Translations under genes and position numbers: made by a program
Notes under the pieces: generated by a model
Database searches by the model: none
The model's input: only the letters and a program-made list of their open reading frames with translations
Told to the model about the DNA's origin: nothing
NCBI RefSeq assembly: GCF_003177035.1
Contig: NZ_CP029488.1
Coordinates: 1,364,001-1,428,000 of the forward strand
Source: Salinisphaera sp. LB1
Lineage (GTDB): Bacteria; Pseudomonadota; Gammaproteobacteria; Nevskiales; Salinisphaeraceae
Length of the DNA: 64,000 nucleotides
Reading direction: 5' to 3'
Part shown: in pieces, positions 1 to 8,758 of the stretch
Numbering within the stretch: the first letter of the stretch is position 1
Layout of the letters: every line of letters begins with the position of its first letter

Positions 1-206
1 CGGTGATGTTCGCCTGCACCTGCTCGCGTGAGCGCTTCGGCGTCGCCCTGCACCAGCTCGGCGCCGATGAATTGCGCGGCCTGATCGAAGAACGCGGCGA
101 GATCGAGACCCAGTGCCACTTCTGCAACACCACCTACGTGTTCAGTCCGGCCGACGTCGAGGCCCTGATCGACAATCCGGACGCGCCCTCGCCGACCATG
201 CACTGA
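1..206 (+). CDS. hslO: Hsp33 redox-regulated chaperone, C-terminal end (partial)
   Basis: Only the last ~67 residues lie in the window; the gene enters from the left edge. The fragment carries a CxC pair (CTC) and, about 30 residues later, a CxxC pair (CHFC) followed by NTTYVFSPADVEAL. This is the zinc-binding redox switch at the C terminus of Hsp33 (CxC-X27-32-CxxC). In the family, oxidation of these cysteines releases zinc and activates an ATP-independent holdase in the cytoplasm. The stop codon is TGA at 204-206. Identification is firm; the substrate-binding domain is outside the window. Confidence 0.93.
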   Translation, partial: VMFACTCSRERFGVALHQLGADELRGLIEERGEIETQCHFCNTTYVFSPADVEALIDNPDAPSPTMH

Positions 207-305
207 GCGCGCCCGGATCGCGGCCTGGGGCACGACTTACGTCACACGGCCACGGGCGTCGAAGCCCATCGGCCATGGTGTCGCGCTCGGGCTCGCGCCG
301 TAAGT

Positions 306-329
306 CGCCGCCGGGCGCGGTCGGCGGCG
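306..329 (+). terminator. Hairpin downstream of hslO
   Basis: An 8-bp perfect inverted repeat (CGCCGCCG / CGGCGGCG) with an 8-nt loop lies 100 bp after the hslO stop. There is no clear T-run, so termination is plausible but not certain. The rest of 207-549 contains no gene I can support. CATAAT at 341-346 could be a -10 box for the next gene. Confidence 0.35.
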
Positions 330-549
330 GCAACGCGGTGCATAATAGGTTGCCGGCGCCCGGGATGACGCGGCGATTGCCTCCGAAACGCGACCGCGCG
401 CGTATATCCGCGGGCACGGTCACACGGAGCCGCCCGGATCGCCACGTGCGAGCCACGCGTCGTCCCAGTTGCCCGCGCGAGGCATCGAATACATCATGGC
501 CGCCCCGAGCGCCGGCCGACGTCATCGACTGATCCTGACGAGGAATATC

Positions 550-1500
550 ATGGCTTCCGAATACGCGAGTTCCGCGCAGCAAGCGCGCAATCCCTCGACC
601 GACCCTCATCACGTGGTCGAAGGCGAGTTGACCTGGCTGGTGCGCGCGGTGGGGCTGGCCATCGGCGGCCTGCTCGCGGTAGGCGTGATTCTCGGGCTGT
701 ACCACGGGCTGACCTTCGGCGGCGGCGTGCGCGCCCAGATCGCCCACGGGCTGCTGGTCGCGCAGGTCGTGTTCGCCGTGGTGCTGATCATGCTCGGCAG
801 CATCGTTGAGGGCTTCGGTTTCGGCCTGGCGCTGGGCACGCGCTGGCCTTATACCAAGAACATCGTGGTCCTCATGCTGCGCGGCGATCCGGAGGCCGCG
901 CACCGTGTGGTGGCCACACTCGTGGGCCTGGTCGGCGTCGCGCTCGCGATCACGCATCCGGTCTACGAGATGTTTCTCGGGCTCGGCTTGATCGTGGCCA
1001 CGGCACTGTTCGGCATGGGCGTGCTGTATGTGCTGGCCGGGCGCGCGCCGGCAATCGTGCACGGCACCCACGGCCTGCTCGCTTATCTGGTGTTCATGGC
1101 CTATCTGGTGCCGCTGGCGCACGCCAACATCGGGCTCGGGCTGTATCTGAAGATCATCATCCCGACCCATCCGCTGTTGTTCGCCATCTTCATGGGTGGT
1201 GTGGTGACCGGTGGGCGTGGCTTCGGCGAGGCGCTGGGCCAGTTCACCGTGCCCGAGCGCAAGCCGCAATGGATCGTGGCCCTGCATGGCATCGCCGGGC
1301 TAATGGTGGTCGGCACGCTGGGCTGGTACATGCCGACCTATCCGGTTGCCTTCGCGCTGGTTCTGCTGCAGCTGGGCGTGGGCTTCCTGCTGTTCCAGGC
1401 GGTGAATCTCAAGCCCAAGGCCCCGGGCGCGATCGTGGCGTTCCACCAGATCATGGCGTTGCTGATCACCACCGCCATCGTGATGCAGTGGCAGTTCTGA
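550..1500 (+). CDS. Polytopic membrane protein with intramembrane histidines, function unknown
   Basis: A 316-residue protein. After a ~28-residue polar N terminus, eight or more hydrophobic segments fill the sequence. Many histidines sit in or next to these segments (YHGLTF, IAHGLL, THPVYEMF, VHGTHGLLAY, THPLLF, ALHGIAG, AFHQIM). That pattern recalls haem-handling membrane proteins such as the COX15/CtaA fold or other respiratory membrane subunits, but I do not recognise a family signature. The ATG at 550 is preferred because GACGAGG ends 6 bases upstream; an upstream in-frame ATG (469) would add a non-hydrophobic tail with poor codon character. It is followed by a hairpin. Confidence 0.7.
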   Translation: MASEYASSAQQARNPSTDPHHVVEGELTWLVRAVGLAIGGLLAVGVILGLYHGLTFGGGVRAQIAHGLLVAQVVFAVVLIMLGSIVEGFGFGLALGTRWPYTKNIVVLMLRGDPEAAHRVVATLVGLVGVALAITHPVYEMFLGLGLIVATALFGMGVLYVLAGRAPAIVHGTHGLLAYLVFMAYLVPLAHANIGLGLYLKIIIPTHPLLFAIFMGGVVTGGRGFGEALGQFTVPERKPQWIVALHGIAGLMVVGTLGWYMPTYPVAFALVLLQLGVGFLLFQAVNLKPKAPGAIVAFHQIMALLITTAIVMQWQF

Positions 1501-1535
1501 TCTGATCTGATCGGGCCGGGCCGGGCCCGGCGCGT

Positions 1536-1560
1536 TGAACGCCGCTGAAAACGGCGTTCA
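1536..1560 (+). terminator. Hairpin after the 550-1500 gene
   Basis: TGAACGCCG and CGGCGTTCA form a perfect 9-bp stem around a 7-nt A-rich loop, 35 bp after the stop. No T-run follows, so Rho-independent function is uncertain. Its position makes a translation start at 1535 for the next gene unlikely. Confidence 0.5.
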
Positions 1561-1615
1561 GCCCTGTTCGGTTCAGTCGCTGCGCCCGATGCGGCAGGAT
1601 GGGCGCACTGGCTTG

Positions 1616-2518
1616 ATGCAGGGCATGTCGATGGCTTGGTGGCTGGCAGGCCCGCCGTTGATCATCGCGGCGGCCGCGTTCTGGGGCCTATCGGGCGGGC
1701 TGTCCGGTCTACTCATCGAGCATGGCTGGGCACCGCTGCTCGTGGCCTTCTGCCGCGGCCTGATCGGCGGCGCGCTCATCCTGGGCTGGTGGCTTCTGGC
1801 GCCGGGGCGGTATCGCCGGCCGGACTGGCGCATGCTCGCCGCGTCGGCGATCGCCGGCGTGGGCGTCGCCGGCAATCTGGGGTTTTACTGCATCAGCATC
1901 GCGCATACCAGCGTGGCGGTCGCCGCGACGCTGCTCTATACCGCGCCGCTTTACGTGTATCTCGCTGCGCTCGTCATGCGTACCGAGCGTCTGCGCTGGC
2001 CGCGACTGCTCGCGCTGGCGCTGATCATTCTCGGCGTGGTCCTGCTGACCCGGGTCTTCCAGGTCGATCCGGCCAAGCTGTCGTGGCTCGGCATTCTCGC
2101 CGGACTGGGCGGCGGGCTGTCCTATGCCGTGTTCATCTTCGGCTTCGGTCAGGCCACCCGATACGGCCGGCCGCCATCGGTGCTGGCGATCGCCTTTGCG
2201 GTATTCGTGGTGGTACTGCTGCCGCTGATCGATATCGGGCGCGCCGGCGCCGCGCTGGGGTCCGCCGATGTCGGACTGTTCGTTGCCCTGGGGCTGGCCG
2301 GCGGCGGGCTGTCATTTCCGTTGTATGTTGCCGGACTACGCGATACCTCGCCCGTGCTGGCTTCGGTGGTGGCGATGATGGAGCCGGTCACCGCCGCGCT
2401 GTTCGGTGTCGGCGTGCTGGGCAATACGCTCGCGCCGCTGCAACTGGTCGGCATGGCCCTGATCATCGGTATCGTGACCCTGCTCAGCGTGCAGCGGGCA
2501 CGCTCCCAGCAGGCCTGA
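1616..2518 (+). CDS. EamA/DMT-family transporter
   Basis: About 300 residues with ten predicted membrane helices in two EamA repeats. The first begins PPLIIAAAAFWGLSGG; the second begins after LSWLGILAGLGGGLSYAVF. The features are typical of the drug/metabolite transporter superfamily: AAFWG near the N terminus, the VAVAATLLYTAPLYVYL segment closing repeat one, and SPVLASVVAMMEPVTAALFG (the usual ALEPV-type motif) in repeat two. Members export amino acids or other small metabolites across the inner membrane; the substrate cannot be read here. The start is uncertain between ATGs at 1616 and 1625; translation from 1535 would begin in a hairpin. Confidence 0.85.
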   Translation: MQGMSMAWWLAGPPLIIAAAAFWGLSGGLSGLLIEHGWAPLLVAFCRGLIGGALILGWWLLAPGRYRRPDWRMLAASAIAGVGVAGNLGFYCISIAHTSVAVAATLLYTAPLYVYLAALVMRTERLRWPRLLALALIILGVVLLTRVFQVDPAKLSWLGILAGLGGGLSYAVFIFGFGQATRYGRPPSVLAIAFAVFVVVLLPLIDIGRAGAALGSADVGLFVALGLAGGGLSFPLYVAGLRDTSPVLASVVAMMEPVTAALFGVGVLGNTLAPLQLVGMALIIGIVTLLSVQRARSQQA

Positions 2519-2560
2519 GACGCGTTTCGCCACCGCCGCGGCGCAGGCATAGTAGCGGCC

Positions 2561-4681
2561 ATGACGCGTCTGGCCTGGCTGCTCACGCCTTCCATCGACC
2601 AACTCTTGTTCTCGCTGCGGCTGTGCACGGCGATCGCACTCGCGCTTTATCTGTCGATGTGGCTGCAGCTGGACCGGCCCTACTGGGCCTCGCTGGAGGT
2701 GGCGGTGATGATCCAGCCGGTCCCGGGCATGGCCGTGGCCCGCGGCTTCGCCCGTGCCACGGGCACGATCGTGGCCGGCTGCGCGGGCCTGGCGATCATG
2801 GGTTTTTTCGGCCAGTACTACGAGCTCAGCGCCGCCGCGCTGGCGATCTGGGTGGCCTTCTGTGCGTTCTGGGCCAATCTGCTGCGCAACAATCTGTCCT
2901 ATGGCTTCGCCATCGCCGGTTTCATTGCCGGGGTCACGGTGATGCTGTCGCACACGTTGTCCGCGCCGCCGTTCGATATCGCGGTGGCGCGCGTGTCCGA
3001 ATGCGTGCTGGCGGCGCTGGTCACCGCCGTGGTCAATGTGCTGTTCGCCCCGCCCACCGGCATGCGCAACTACTTCAACAGCCGAATCGCGCTGCTGCGG
3101 AATGTGGGACGCGAGTTCGAAGGACTGGCCGCATTGTCGCCACGGCAGCCGGCCACGCCCGGGCACGCCGCCGGCGCGGACGATCCGCACCCCGCGCTGC
3201 AGGCGCTGGCGGCGCAGACGCTGGCACTCGAGCAGACGCGCCAGTACGTGCGCTACGAGGCCCCACAGTTCTCCAATTTCGACCGGATCGCCCGGCGGCT
3301 GGATTACGACATCCTGTCGCTGATCAGCGCCACTTCGTCGTTGCATATCTATCTGGCCGGGCGCACCGACACCGTCGATACTCGGCCGGTGGCATCGCTG
3401 GCCGAGCCGGCGCGGCGCCTGTCGGAACAGCCGGAGAACGCCGAGGCGGCCAAGCAGGCCTTCGACGCGGCCCATGCCCGCATCCGCGCGCTGGCCCAGC
3501 AGCCCGCCGAACACGGTCGGCGCCGCAGCCTCCCCGACTATGTGGTACTCAACCGCGCGCTGGGGCTGGCCAGCCGCGGCCGCGCCGCGATGACCACGCA
3601 CGGACTGCTGATCGCCGAGCGCGAACATCCGCGTGATCACATTTCCCGACGCTCGGAATTCGGCCAGCCGATGGACGTGCGTCAGGCCCTGCGCAACAGC
3701 CTGCGCACGCTCACCGCCGTGTCGCTCGGCGGGGCGTTCTGGGTGCAGTTCCACGACCAGCTGCCGGCCGTGCTGCTGATGATTCTGCTGTCGGCGTTGA
3801 CCACCATCTTCGCCACCCTGCCCAATCCGGTCGCGGCCGCCGGCGGGTTTGCCAAGGGCCTGACCATGGCCGCAGCGGCCGCCTTCGTGATCGACTTCCT
3901 GATCCTGCCGCAGGCCGACAGCTACGCCATGCTGATGCTGGCGATGCTGCCCGTGGTTTTCGTGGGCGGGCTGGCGATGGCGGTGCCCGACCCGGGGCTG
4001 GCGCTGCCGGGGCGGATCTCGGTGGTGATGTTCTCGCTGCTGGTGCATGTCCAGAACGGCGCGCTGCCGAGCTTTACCACTTATATCCAGATCGTGCTCG
4101 GTATCTTCGGCGCGATCGGGCTGACCGTGCTCGCTTTCCGGCTGGTACTGCCGGTATCGCCGCGCCAGCGGCTGCGCGAACAGATGCTGGGCGTATTCGA
4201 CGAGTTGGCCGGCGGCGGGCGGCACAGCCGTGAACGCTTCGAAACCCGGATGTACGACCGGCTGAATGCGCTGGCGCTCGATGAAATCGAGGAGCCGTTC
4301 CGCTTCTCGGCGCGCCAGGCCGTACTGGCGGCCATCAACATCGGACTGGAAGCGCGTTCGCTGGTGGTGCTCGCCGCGCGCATCAATCTGCCGCCCGGCC
4401 TGGACGCGCATATTCGCGGCGAGCTGGACGCCCTGCGCGACCTGTTCGCCGGGCGCCGCCCCGGTTCGATCGCGCAGATCGGCGATCGCGCCCGCGCCAT
4501 GCACGGCCTGGCGGAACGTCTGCGGGCCCACGGTGAAGCAGGGACTAACCCGGCCGAACGCCGGCTGGTCATCCGGGCGGCAATCTGCGCGGAGCTGGTC
4601 GCCTCGGCGTTGTCCGACTATGTTCAGGCCTTCGCGCACGGCGAATCGCCGCTGGCCGAACCGGCCGAGGCCGTGGGCTGA
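2561..4681 (+). CDS. FUSC-family (AaeB-like) efflux protein
   Basis: A 706-residue inner-membrane protein with the layout of the fusaric acid resistance / aromatic acid exporter family. A first membrane block (~15-165) contains DRPYWASLEVAVMIQP, the typical PxWA...V..QP signature after helix one. A soluble region follows (~170-365), then a second membrane block (~375-515) repeating the pattern, and a cytosolic C-terminal domain of ~190 residues. AaeB-type pumps export aromatic carboxylates, usually with an AaeA-type fusion protein, which is absent here; YccS-like relatives act without one. It begins 42 bp after the EamA gene, so the two exporters may be co-transcribed. Confidence 0.85.
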   Translation: MTRLAWLLTPSIDQLLFSLRLCTAIALALYLSMWLQLDRPYWASLEVAVMIQPVPGMAVARGFARATGTIVAGCAGLAIMGFFGQYYELSAAALAIWVAFCAFWANLLRNNLSYGFAIAGFIAGVTVMLSHTLSAPPFDIAVARVSECVLAALVTAVVNVLFAPPTGMRNYFNSRIALLRNVGREFEGLAALSPRQPATPGHAAGADDPHPALQALAAQTLALEQTRQYVRYEAPQFSNFDRIARRLDYDILSLISATSSLHIYLAGRTDTVDTRPVASLAEPARRLSEQPENAEAAKQAFDAAHARIRALAQQPAEHGRRRSLPDYVVLNRALGLASRGRAAMTTHGLLIAEREHPRDHISRRSEFGQPMDVRQALRNSLRTLTAVSLGGAFWVQFHDQLPAVLLMILLSALTTIFATLPNPVAAAGGFAKGLTMAAAAAFVIDFLILPQADSYAMLMLAMLPVVFVGGLAMAVPDPGLALPGRISVVMFSLLVHVQNGALPSFTTYIQIVLGIFGAIGLTVLAFRLVLPVSPRQRLREQMLGVFDELAGGGRHSRERFETRMYDRLNALALDEIEEPFRFSARQAVLAAINIGLEARSLVVLAARINLPPGLDAHIRGELDALRDLFAGRRPGSIAQIGDRARAMHGLAERLRAHGEAGTNPAERRLVIRAAICAELVASALSDYVQAFAHGESPLAEPAEAVG

Positions 4682-4684
4682 GCG

Positions 4685-4843
4685 CTACCAGTCGTCCCAG
4701 CCGTCTTCGTCGAGATTCCTGAGCTTGCTGCGATCGACCCGGCGCATCGATACCCTGGCGCGCTGGTTCTGATACCAGAAGAACACAATCGCCACGATCG
4801 CGATCGCCACGGCCACCCCGATCACGATCCAGAATGTCGTCAT
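4685..4843 (-). CDS. Small single-pass membrane protein (52 residues)
   Basis: A short gene read on the minus strand with ATG at 4843 and TAG at 4685. A strong Shine-Dalgarno (GGAGGGTGGCC-ATG) stands just upstream. The product starts MTTFW, has one hydrophobic helix (~5-23, IVIGVAVAIAIVAIVFFW), then a basic stretch (QNQRARVSMRRVDRSK) and an acidic Trp-rich tail ending DEDGWDDW. Topology by the positive-inside rule is N-out/C-in. It is convergent with the FUSC exporter (4 bp from its stop) and divergent from the aldehyde dehydrogenase. I recognise no family. The good ribosome-binding site and clean membrane-protein architecture support it as real. Confidence 0.7.
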   Translation of the reverse strand: MTTFWIVIGVAVAIAIVAIVFFWYQNQRARVSMRRVDRSKLRNLDEDGWDDW

Positions 4844-4973
4844 GGCCACCCTCCGTATGTCTTCGCCGCATTATCGAACGCGGACCGCCGGCACGCCAAC
4901 AACAGCCCGCATATTTTGTGATCACATTTTCCGGCGTACACTGACCCGACCATTCGCAGCACCGGAACCGACC

Positions 4974-6350
4974 GTGGTACGCAGCATTCAGACCATCAAT
5001 CCCGCGACCGGCGAGGTCATCGAGACCTATCCCCTGATGAGCGACGATACCGTCGACGCCAAGGTGGCCGCCGCCCATGCCGCCTTCGAACAATGGAAAA
5101 CCCGGCCGCTGGCCGAACGCGGCGAGATCGTGCGTCGCATCGGCGCGCTGCTGCGCGAACGCGAGAATGAACTGGCCGGGTTGATGACCCGCGAGATGGG
5201 CAAGCCGATCTCGCAGTGCGGCGGGGAAACCGGGCTGTGTGCGGCGATCTGTGATTACAGCGCCGACCACGCGGCCGACGTGCTGAGCGATGAACAACGC
5301 GAGTTCGACGGCGGCCAGGGCCTGATCACCTACCAGCCGATGGGCGTGATCCTGGGCATCCAGCCCTGGAATTTCCCGGTCTATCAGGTCGTGCGCTATG
5401 CCATCGCCAGCATCATTGCCGGCAACGCGGTGCTGCTCAAGCACGCGCCCAACGTCTGGGGCACCGCGCTCGCGCTGGAGCGGTTGTTCGCCGATGCCGG
5501 CCTGCCGGCGGGCGTGTTCACGGTGCTGCTGATCGACACCGACCAGACCGCGCGTCTGATCGAGAACGACCATGTGCGCGGCGTTACCCTGACCGGCAGC
5601 CCGGCCGCCGGCCGTGCGGTCGGCGCCAAGGCCGGCGCCTGTCTGAAAAAATCGGTGCTCGAACTGGGCAGCAACGACGCCTACATGATTCTCGAGGACG
5701 CCGATCTGGATACGGCCGTATCGGCCTGCGTCCAGGGCCGAATCTACAACGCCGGCCAGACCTGCATCGCGGCCAAGCGTTTCATCGTGGTGGATGCAAT
5801 CTACGACGAATTCCGCCGCCGGTTGTTCGAACAGCTCTCGGCGATCGAGTACGGCGACCCAACCGATCCGAACACCGCGCTCGGGCCGCTGGCCCGTGCC
5901 GACCTGCGCGACAATCTGCACGATCAGGTCCAGCGCTCCATCGCCGCAGGCGCGACCTGCGCGCTCGGCGGCGAGAGGCCCGAAGGCCCCGGCAGCTTCT
6001 ACCCGGTCACCCTGCTCGAGGACGTCGCCGCCGGCACGCCGGCCTACGAGGAGGAACTGTTCGGCCCGGTGGCGGTGCTGATTCGGGCGGCCGACGAGGC
6101 CGATGCGATCCGTATTGCCAACGATTCGCGCTTCGGCCTCGGCGGCGGCGTGTTCGCCGGCGATCGCGCCCGCGCCACGCATATCGCCCGCGACCTGTTC
6201 GACACCGGCATGGTCAACGTCAACGGCTTCAACATGGCCCAGCCGGAACTGCCCTTCGGCGGCGTCAAGGACAGCGGCTACGGCCGCGAGCACGGTGGCT
6301 TCGGCATGCGCGAGTTCGTCAATATCAAGTCGGTGATGATCGCCGAATAA
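4974..6350 (+). CDS. NAD(P)-dependent succinate-semialdehyde dehydrogenase family protein
   Basis: An aldehyde dehydrogenase of 458 residues, close to the length of E. coli Sad (YneI). Seen: the substrate/cofactor motif GIQPWNFPVYQ, the catalytic Glu in LELGSNDAY, the catalytic Cys in NAGQTCIAAKRF (about residue 264) and PFGGVKDSGYGRE near the end. The family oxidises succinate semialdehyde (or related aldehydes) to the acid in the cytoplasm, at the end of 4-aminobutyrate or polyamine catabolism. GTG at 4974 gives a normal N terminus (VRSIQTINPATGE); a longer ATG-started reading at 4842 would overlap the divergent small gene. A PuuP-like permease at 18-19.6 kb fits a polyamine route, but that link is inference. 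Confidence 0.88.
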   Translation: MVRSIQTINPATGEVIETYPLMSDDTVDAKVAAAHAAFEQWKTRPLAERGEIVRRIGALLRERENELAGLMTREMGKPISQCGGETGLCAAICDYSADHAADVLSDEQREFDGGQGLITYQPMGVILGIQPWNFPVYQVVRYAIASIIAGNAVLLKHAPNVWGTALALERLFADAGLPAGVFTVLLIDTDQTARLIENDHVRGVTLTGSPAAGRAVGAKAGACLKKSVLELGSNDAYMILEDADLDTAVSACVQGRIYNAGQTCIAAKRFIVVDAIYDEFRRRLFEQLSAIEYGDPTDPNTALGPLARADLRDNLHDQVQRSIAAGATCALGGERPEGPGSFYPVTLLEDVAAGTPAYEEELFGPVAVLIRAADEADAIRIANDSRFGLGGGVFAGDRARATHIARDLFDTGMVNVNGFNMAQPELPFGGVKDSGYGREHGGFGMREFVNIKSVMIAE

Positions 6351-6438
6351 GCCGGTCGTTTCCTGCAGCCAACGGCAGCCCGCGGGCGGCCGCTGGTGTT
6401 TGCGGCTTGGACGCTGAGCCCGGACGAGCGCGCCGGGG

Positions 6439-7230
6439 TCAGCGCGCAGTCCAGCCGAGATCCATGCCCCAGGCCGCGCCGGTCACCGCCGCCGCGGCAT
6501 CCGAGGCGAGATACGCCACCGTCGCGGCCACTTCGCTCGGCTCGATCAATCGCTTGATCGCCGCGCCGGCCAGCATGATCTCGCGAATGACGTCCTCTTC
6601 GTTCATGTCGTGCAGACGCGCCTGATCGGCGACCTGATCCTGGACCAGCCGGCTGCGGACATAGGCCGGGCACAATGCATTGACGGTGATGCCGTGGGCG
6701 CCGCCCTCGAGCGCGGCGGTCCGGGTCAGACCGATCAGCCCGTGCTTGGCACTCACGTAGGCCGCCTTGCCCGGCGAGGCGACCTTGGCATGGATGGAGG
6801 CGATGTTGACAACGCGCCCCCAGCCGGCGGCGCGCATGTGCGGCCAGGCCGCCTGGGTCAGCACGAACGGCGCGGTAAGCATCAGATCCAGCATCATCCG
6901 CCAGCGCGCTTCCGGAAACGATTCGATGTCGGCCACATGCTGGATACCGGCATTGTTGACGAGAATATCCAGCCGGCCAAAGCGCCGCACGGCTTCGGCC
7001 ACTGCATCGCGGCAGGCCTGGCCATCGGTGAGATCGGCGGCGAAGAAATGCGCTCCCAGGGCTTCCACAGACCCGTGGTCGGCGGCCGGCAGGTCCACGA
7101 CGAGTACCTCGTCGCCGCGCGCGCGGAGCGCTTCGGCAACGGCGAAACCGATGCCGCTGGCGCCGCCTGTGACCAGCGCGGCCCGGCCCGAGGCGGGCAC
7201 GGACGAGGGGTTGACGGTAGCGTTCGACAT
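6439..7230 (-). CDS. bdhA: 3-hydroxybutyrate dehydrogenase (SDR)
   Basis: A 263-residue short-chain dehydrogenase. Seen: the Rossmann motif TGGASGIG, the NNAG motif (VNNAGIQHVADIESFPEARW), the catalytic Ser in NIASIHAKVASP, YVSAK (Tyr and Lys), and a conserved C-terminal half including HGLIGLTRT, NALCPAYVRSRLV and the DEV-type segment NEEDVIREIML. This pattern is characteristic of D-3-hydroxybutyrate dehydrogenase, which interconverts 3-hydroxybutyrate and acetoacetate in polyhydroxybutyrate or ketone-body use. The start was set at MSNATVN (7230), just before the Rossmann strand; the ribosome-binding site is weak. Convergent with the aldehyde dehydrogenase. Confidence 0.88.
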   Translation of the reverse strand: MSNATVNPSSVPASGRAALVTGGASGIGFAVAEALRARGDEVLVVDLPAADHGSVEALGAHFFAADLTDGQACRDAVAEAVRRFGRLDILVNNAGIQHVADIESFPEARWRMMLDLMLTAPFVLTQAAWPHMRAAGWGRVVNIASIHAKVASPGKAAYVSAKHGLIGLTRTAALEGGAHGITVNALCPAYVRSRLVQDQVADQARLHDMNEEDVIREIMLAGAAIKRLIEPSEVAATVAYLASDAAAAVTGAAWGMDLGWTAR

Positions 7231-7547
7231 GACGATAAAAGCTGCAGACGGAATGACCCGATCAATATCGGCCAGCAGAAACCGCCCCGCAAGACCATGA
7301 CATGGGCCGTCTTGATGATGTACGACAGACCGCAGGCTGAATAACTGCCCGCCAATACCGGGGAGTGAGCGCAAACAAGGCGGAAAATCAAGGCACTGCC
7401 GCTTCCGGTGCGCGAGCAATCGCGTCCTCACGCCTTTGACTGAGCCTTGCACATCATCATCGAGTGGTGCTTGCGGCACGGGCCCGGCTTGGCATACTCG
7501 ACGTTGAAGCGACGAATGGGCCGCGGCCCCGCATCAGGACAGCTGCC
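7231..7547. other. Intergenic region between divergent bdhA and kinase gene
   Basis: 317 bp without a supported gene. It must hold both divergent promoters. At 7365-7419 it contains one copy of a 55-bp repeat whose second copy is at 20029-20083 (see the repeat entries). No clear terminator or operator palindrome was seen. Confidence 0.6.
7365..7419. repeat. 55-bp dispersed repeat, copy A
   Basis: 45 of 55 positions match 20029-20083 in the same orientation, including the blocks TGAGCGCAA, AAAATCAAGGCA and GGTGCGCGAGC. Both copies lie next to gene ends in intergenic DNA. Function is unknown; it could be a REP-like unit or a shared regulatory sequence. Confidence 0.55.
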
Positions 7548-8285
7548 ATGAGCCACGCCACAATCGACCAACGCATCGCCATCGACCCGGCCGTCCTCGC
7601 CGCCGTGCGCGCCCTGGCCGCCGGGCCCGGGCGGCGGATACTGGGGCTGGTCGGCGCACCCGCTTCGGGCAAGTCGACCCTGGCCGCGGCACTGGCGGCC
7701 GCGCTGGCAGGTCGGGCCGCCAATATCCCCATGGATGGATTTCATCTGTCGCAGCGGCAACTGACGATCCTGGGCCGGGCTGAGCGCAAGGGGGCGCCGG
7801 ACACCTTCGACGGCGACGGCTATCGTGCCCTGCTGGCCCGAATCCGTGCCGCGGCGGATACCGGCGAGATCGTCTATGCGCCGGGTTTCTATCGCGAAAT
7901 CGAGGAGCCGATCGCCGCCAGTCTGGCGGTGGCGCCGGACACACCGCTGATCATCACCGAAGGCAATTATCTGCTGCTGGACGAAGCCCCCTGGCCAGCT
8001 GTCGCCGCCGAACTCGACGCCGTCTGGTATCTCGATGTCGAAACCGCCCGTCGCGAGGATTGGCTGGTCGCCCGACATATGCGCTTCGGCCGCAGCGCGT
8101 CGGCGGCCCGCGCCTGGATGGAAGCCACCGACCGCCCAAACGCCGAACGTATCGTGGCCAGCGCGCCCCGTGCCGATCGCGTGTTGTACTGGGATGGCAC
8201 TTGCGTGCGTTTCGGCGAAGCGACGGCCCAGGCGGGCACATCATCTTGCAAGGGGCCGGCGGAAGGCGCATCTTGCCGACAATGA
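7548..8285 (+). CDS. Nucleoside/nucleotide kinase family protein (YggC-like P-loop kinase)
   Basis: 245 residues. A Walker A motif GAPASGKST spans residues 36-44, followed by NIPMDGFHLSQRQL, an Asp-Gly-Phe-His block typical of the uridine kinase/pantothenate kinase-like group that includes E. coli YggC and FrcK-type proteins. YAPGFYREIEEPI and IITEGNYLLLDE (Walker B-like) follow, then R-rich lid residues (ETARREDWLVARHMRFGRS). The substrate, a small phosphorylatable metabolite, is not known. ATG 7548 is chosen over an upstream in-frame start because AGGA stands 8 bases before it and the family starts here. Confidence 0.82.
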   Translation: MSHATIDQRIAIDPAVLAAVRALAAGPGRRILGLVGAPASGKSTLAAALAAALAGRAANIPMDGFHLSQRQLTILGRAERKGAPDTFDGDGYRALLARIRAAADTGEIVYAPGFYREIEEPIAASLAVAPDTPLIITEGNYLLLDEAPWPAVAAELDAVWYLDVETARREDWLVARHMRFGRSASAARAWMEATDRPNAERIVASAPRADRVLYWDGTCVRFGEATAQAGTSSCKGPAEGASCRQ

Positions 8286-8340
8286 GACATGCGTTAGCGG
8301 CTGCGCCGTGCTCCCACGGCGCCGGCAGGTGGAAACGGGC

Positions 8341-8715
8341 ATGAACCGGTTATTGACGCCGCAACGGTCAAACCACGCCGAGCGCGCGTGCCGGGGGCTG
8401 GCTGCATTGCTGGTCATCGGCACCATGCTGGTCGCGGCAAGCGCCGCCGCGGCCACTTCTTCGGGCCAGTATTGCCTGCGGCAATGGCCCAATGATCGCG
8501 ATGCCTATATGCTCTGCCAGCAGCTTCAGAACCGCAACCAGCTGCAGTTCCGGCAATTCCTGGCCCGGCACGATCTGAGCGAAAAGAGGCTGGACCAGGG
8601 CCGCGTGCCCGACAACCCGGCCGCCAAGGCCGCCCAGTACTGCCGGAATCGCTGGACGCCCGACTATCAAGGCATCTGGAGTTGTATCAAGCGCCGGCCC
8701 CACAAGCCCGATTAG
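8341..8715 (+). CDS. Secreted four-cysteine protein with an internal duplication
   Basis: 124 residues. A basic N terminus and hydrophobic segment (GLAALLVIGTMLVAASAAAA) form a signal peptide with cleavage probably after AAA near residue 37-39. The mature part has exactly four cysteines in two copies of one 17-residue motif, QYC-x3-W-x2-D-x6-C: QYCLRQWPNDRDAYMLC and, about 66 residues later, QYCRNRWTPDYQGIWSC. Each motif probably forms one disulphide in the periplasm. I know no function. It starts 55 bp after the kinase gene; GGCAGGTGGAAACGGGC precedes the ATG. Confidence 0.75.
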   Translation: MNRLLTPQRSNHAERACRGLAALLVIGTMLVAASAAAATSSGQYCLRQWPNDRDAYMLCQQLQNRNQLQFRQFLARHDLSEKRLDQGRVPDNPAAKAAQYCRNRWTPDYQGIWSCIKRRPHKPD

Positions 8716-8758
8716 GACCTACGGGTGGCCGTTGCCGCTTCTTGGCCGGCCCGCGGCG

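Noticed and set aside
142-1287. A 381-codon open frame on the minus strand opposite the membrane protein gene
   Set aside because: His/Gln/Arg-rich shadow typical of high-GC antisense frames; the plus strand has a coherent membrane protein with a ribosome-binding site.
2336-4639. A 767-codon minus-strand frame opposite the FUSC gene
   Set aside because: Composition (His, Arg, Gln rich, no domains) marks it as a shadow of the real FUSC gene.
4842-4973. ATG-started N-terminal extension of the aldehyde dehydrogenase
   Set aside because: It would overlap the divergent small gene's start and adds sequence unlike the family; GTG 4974 gives the usual N terminus.
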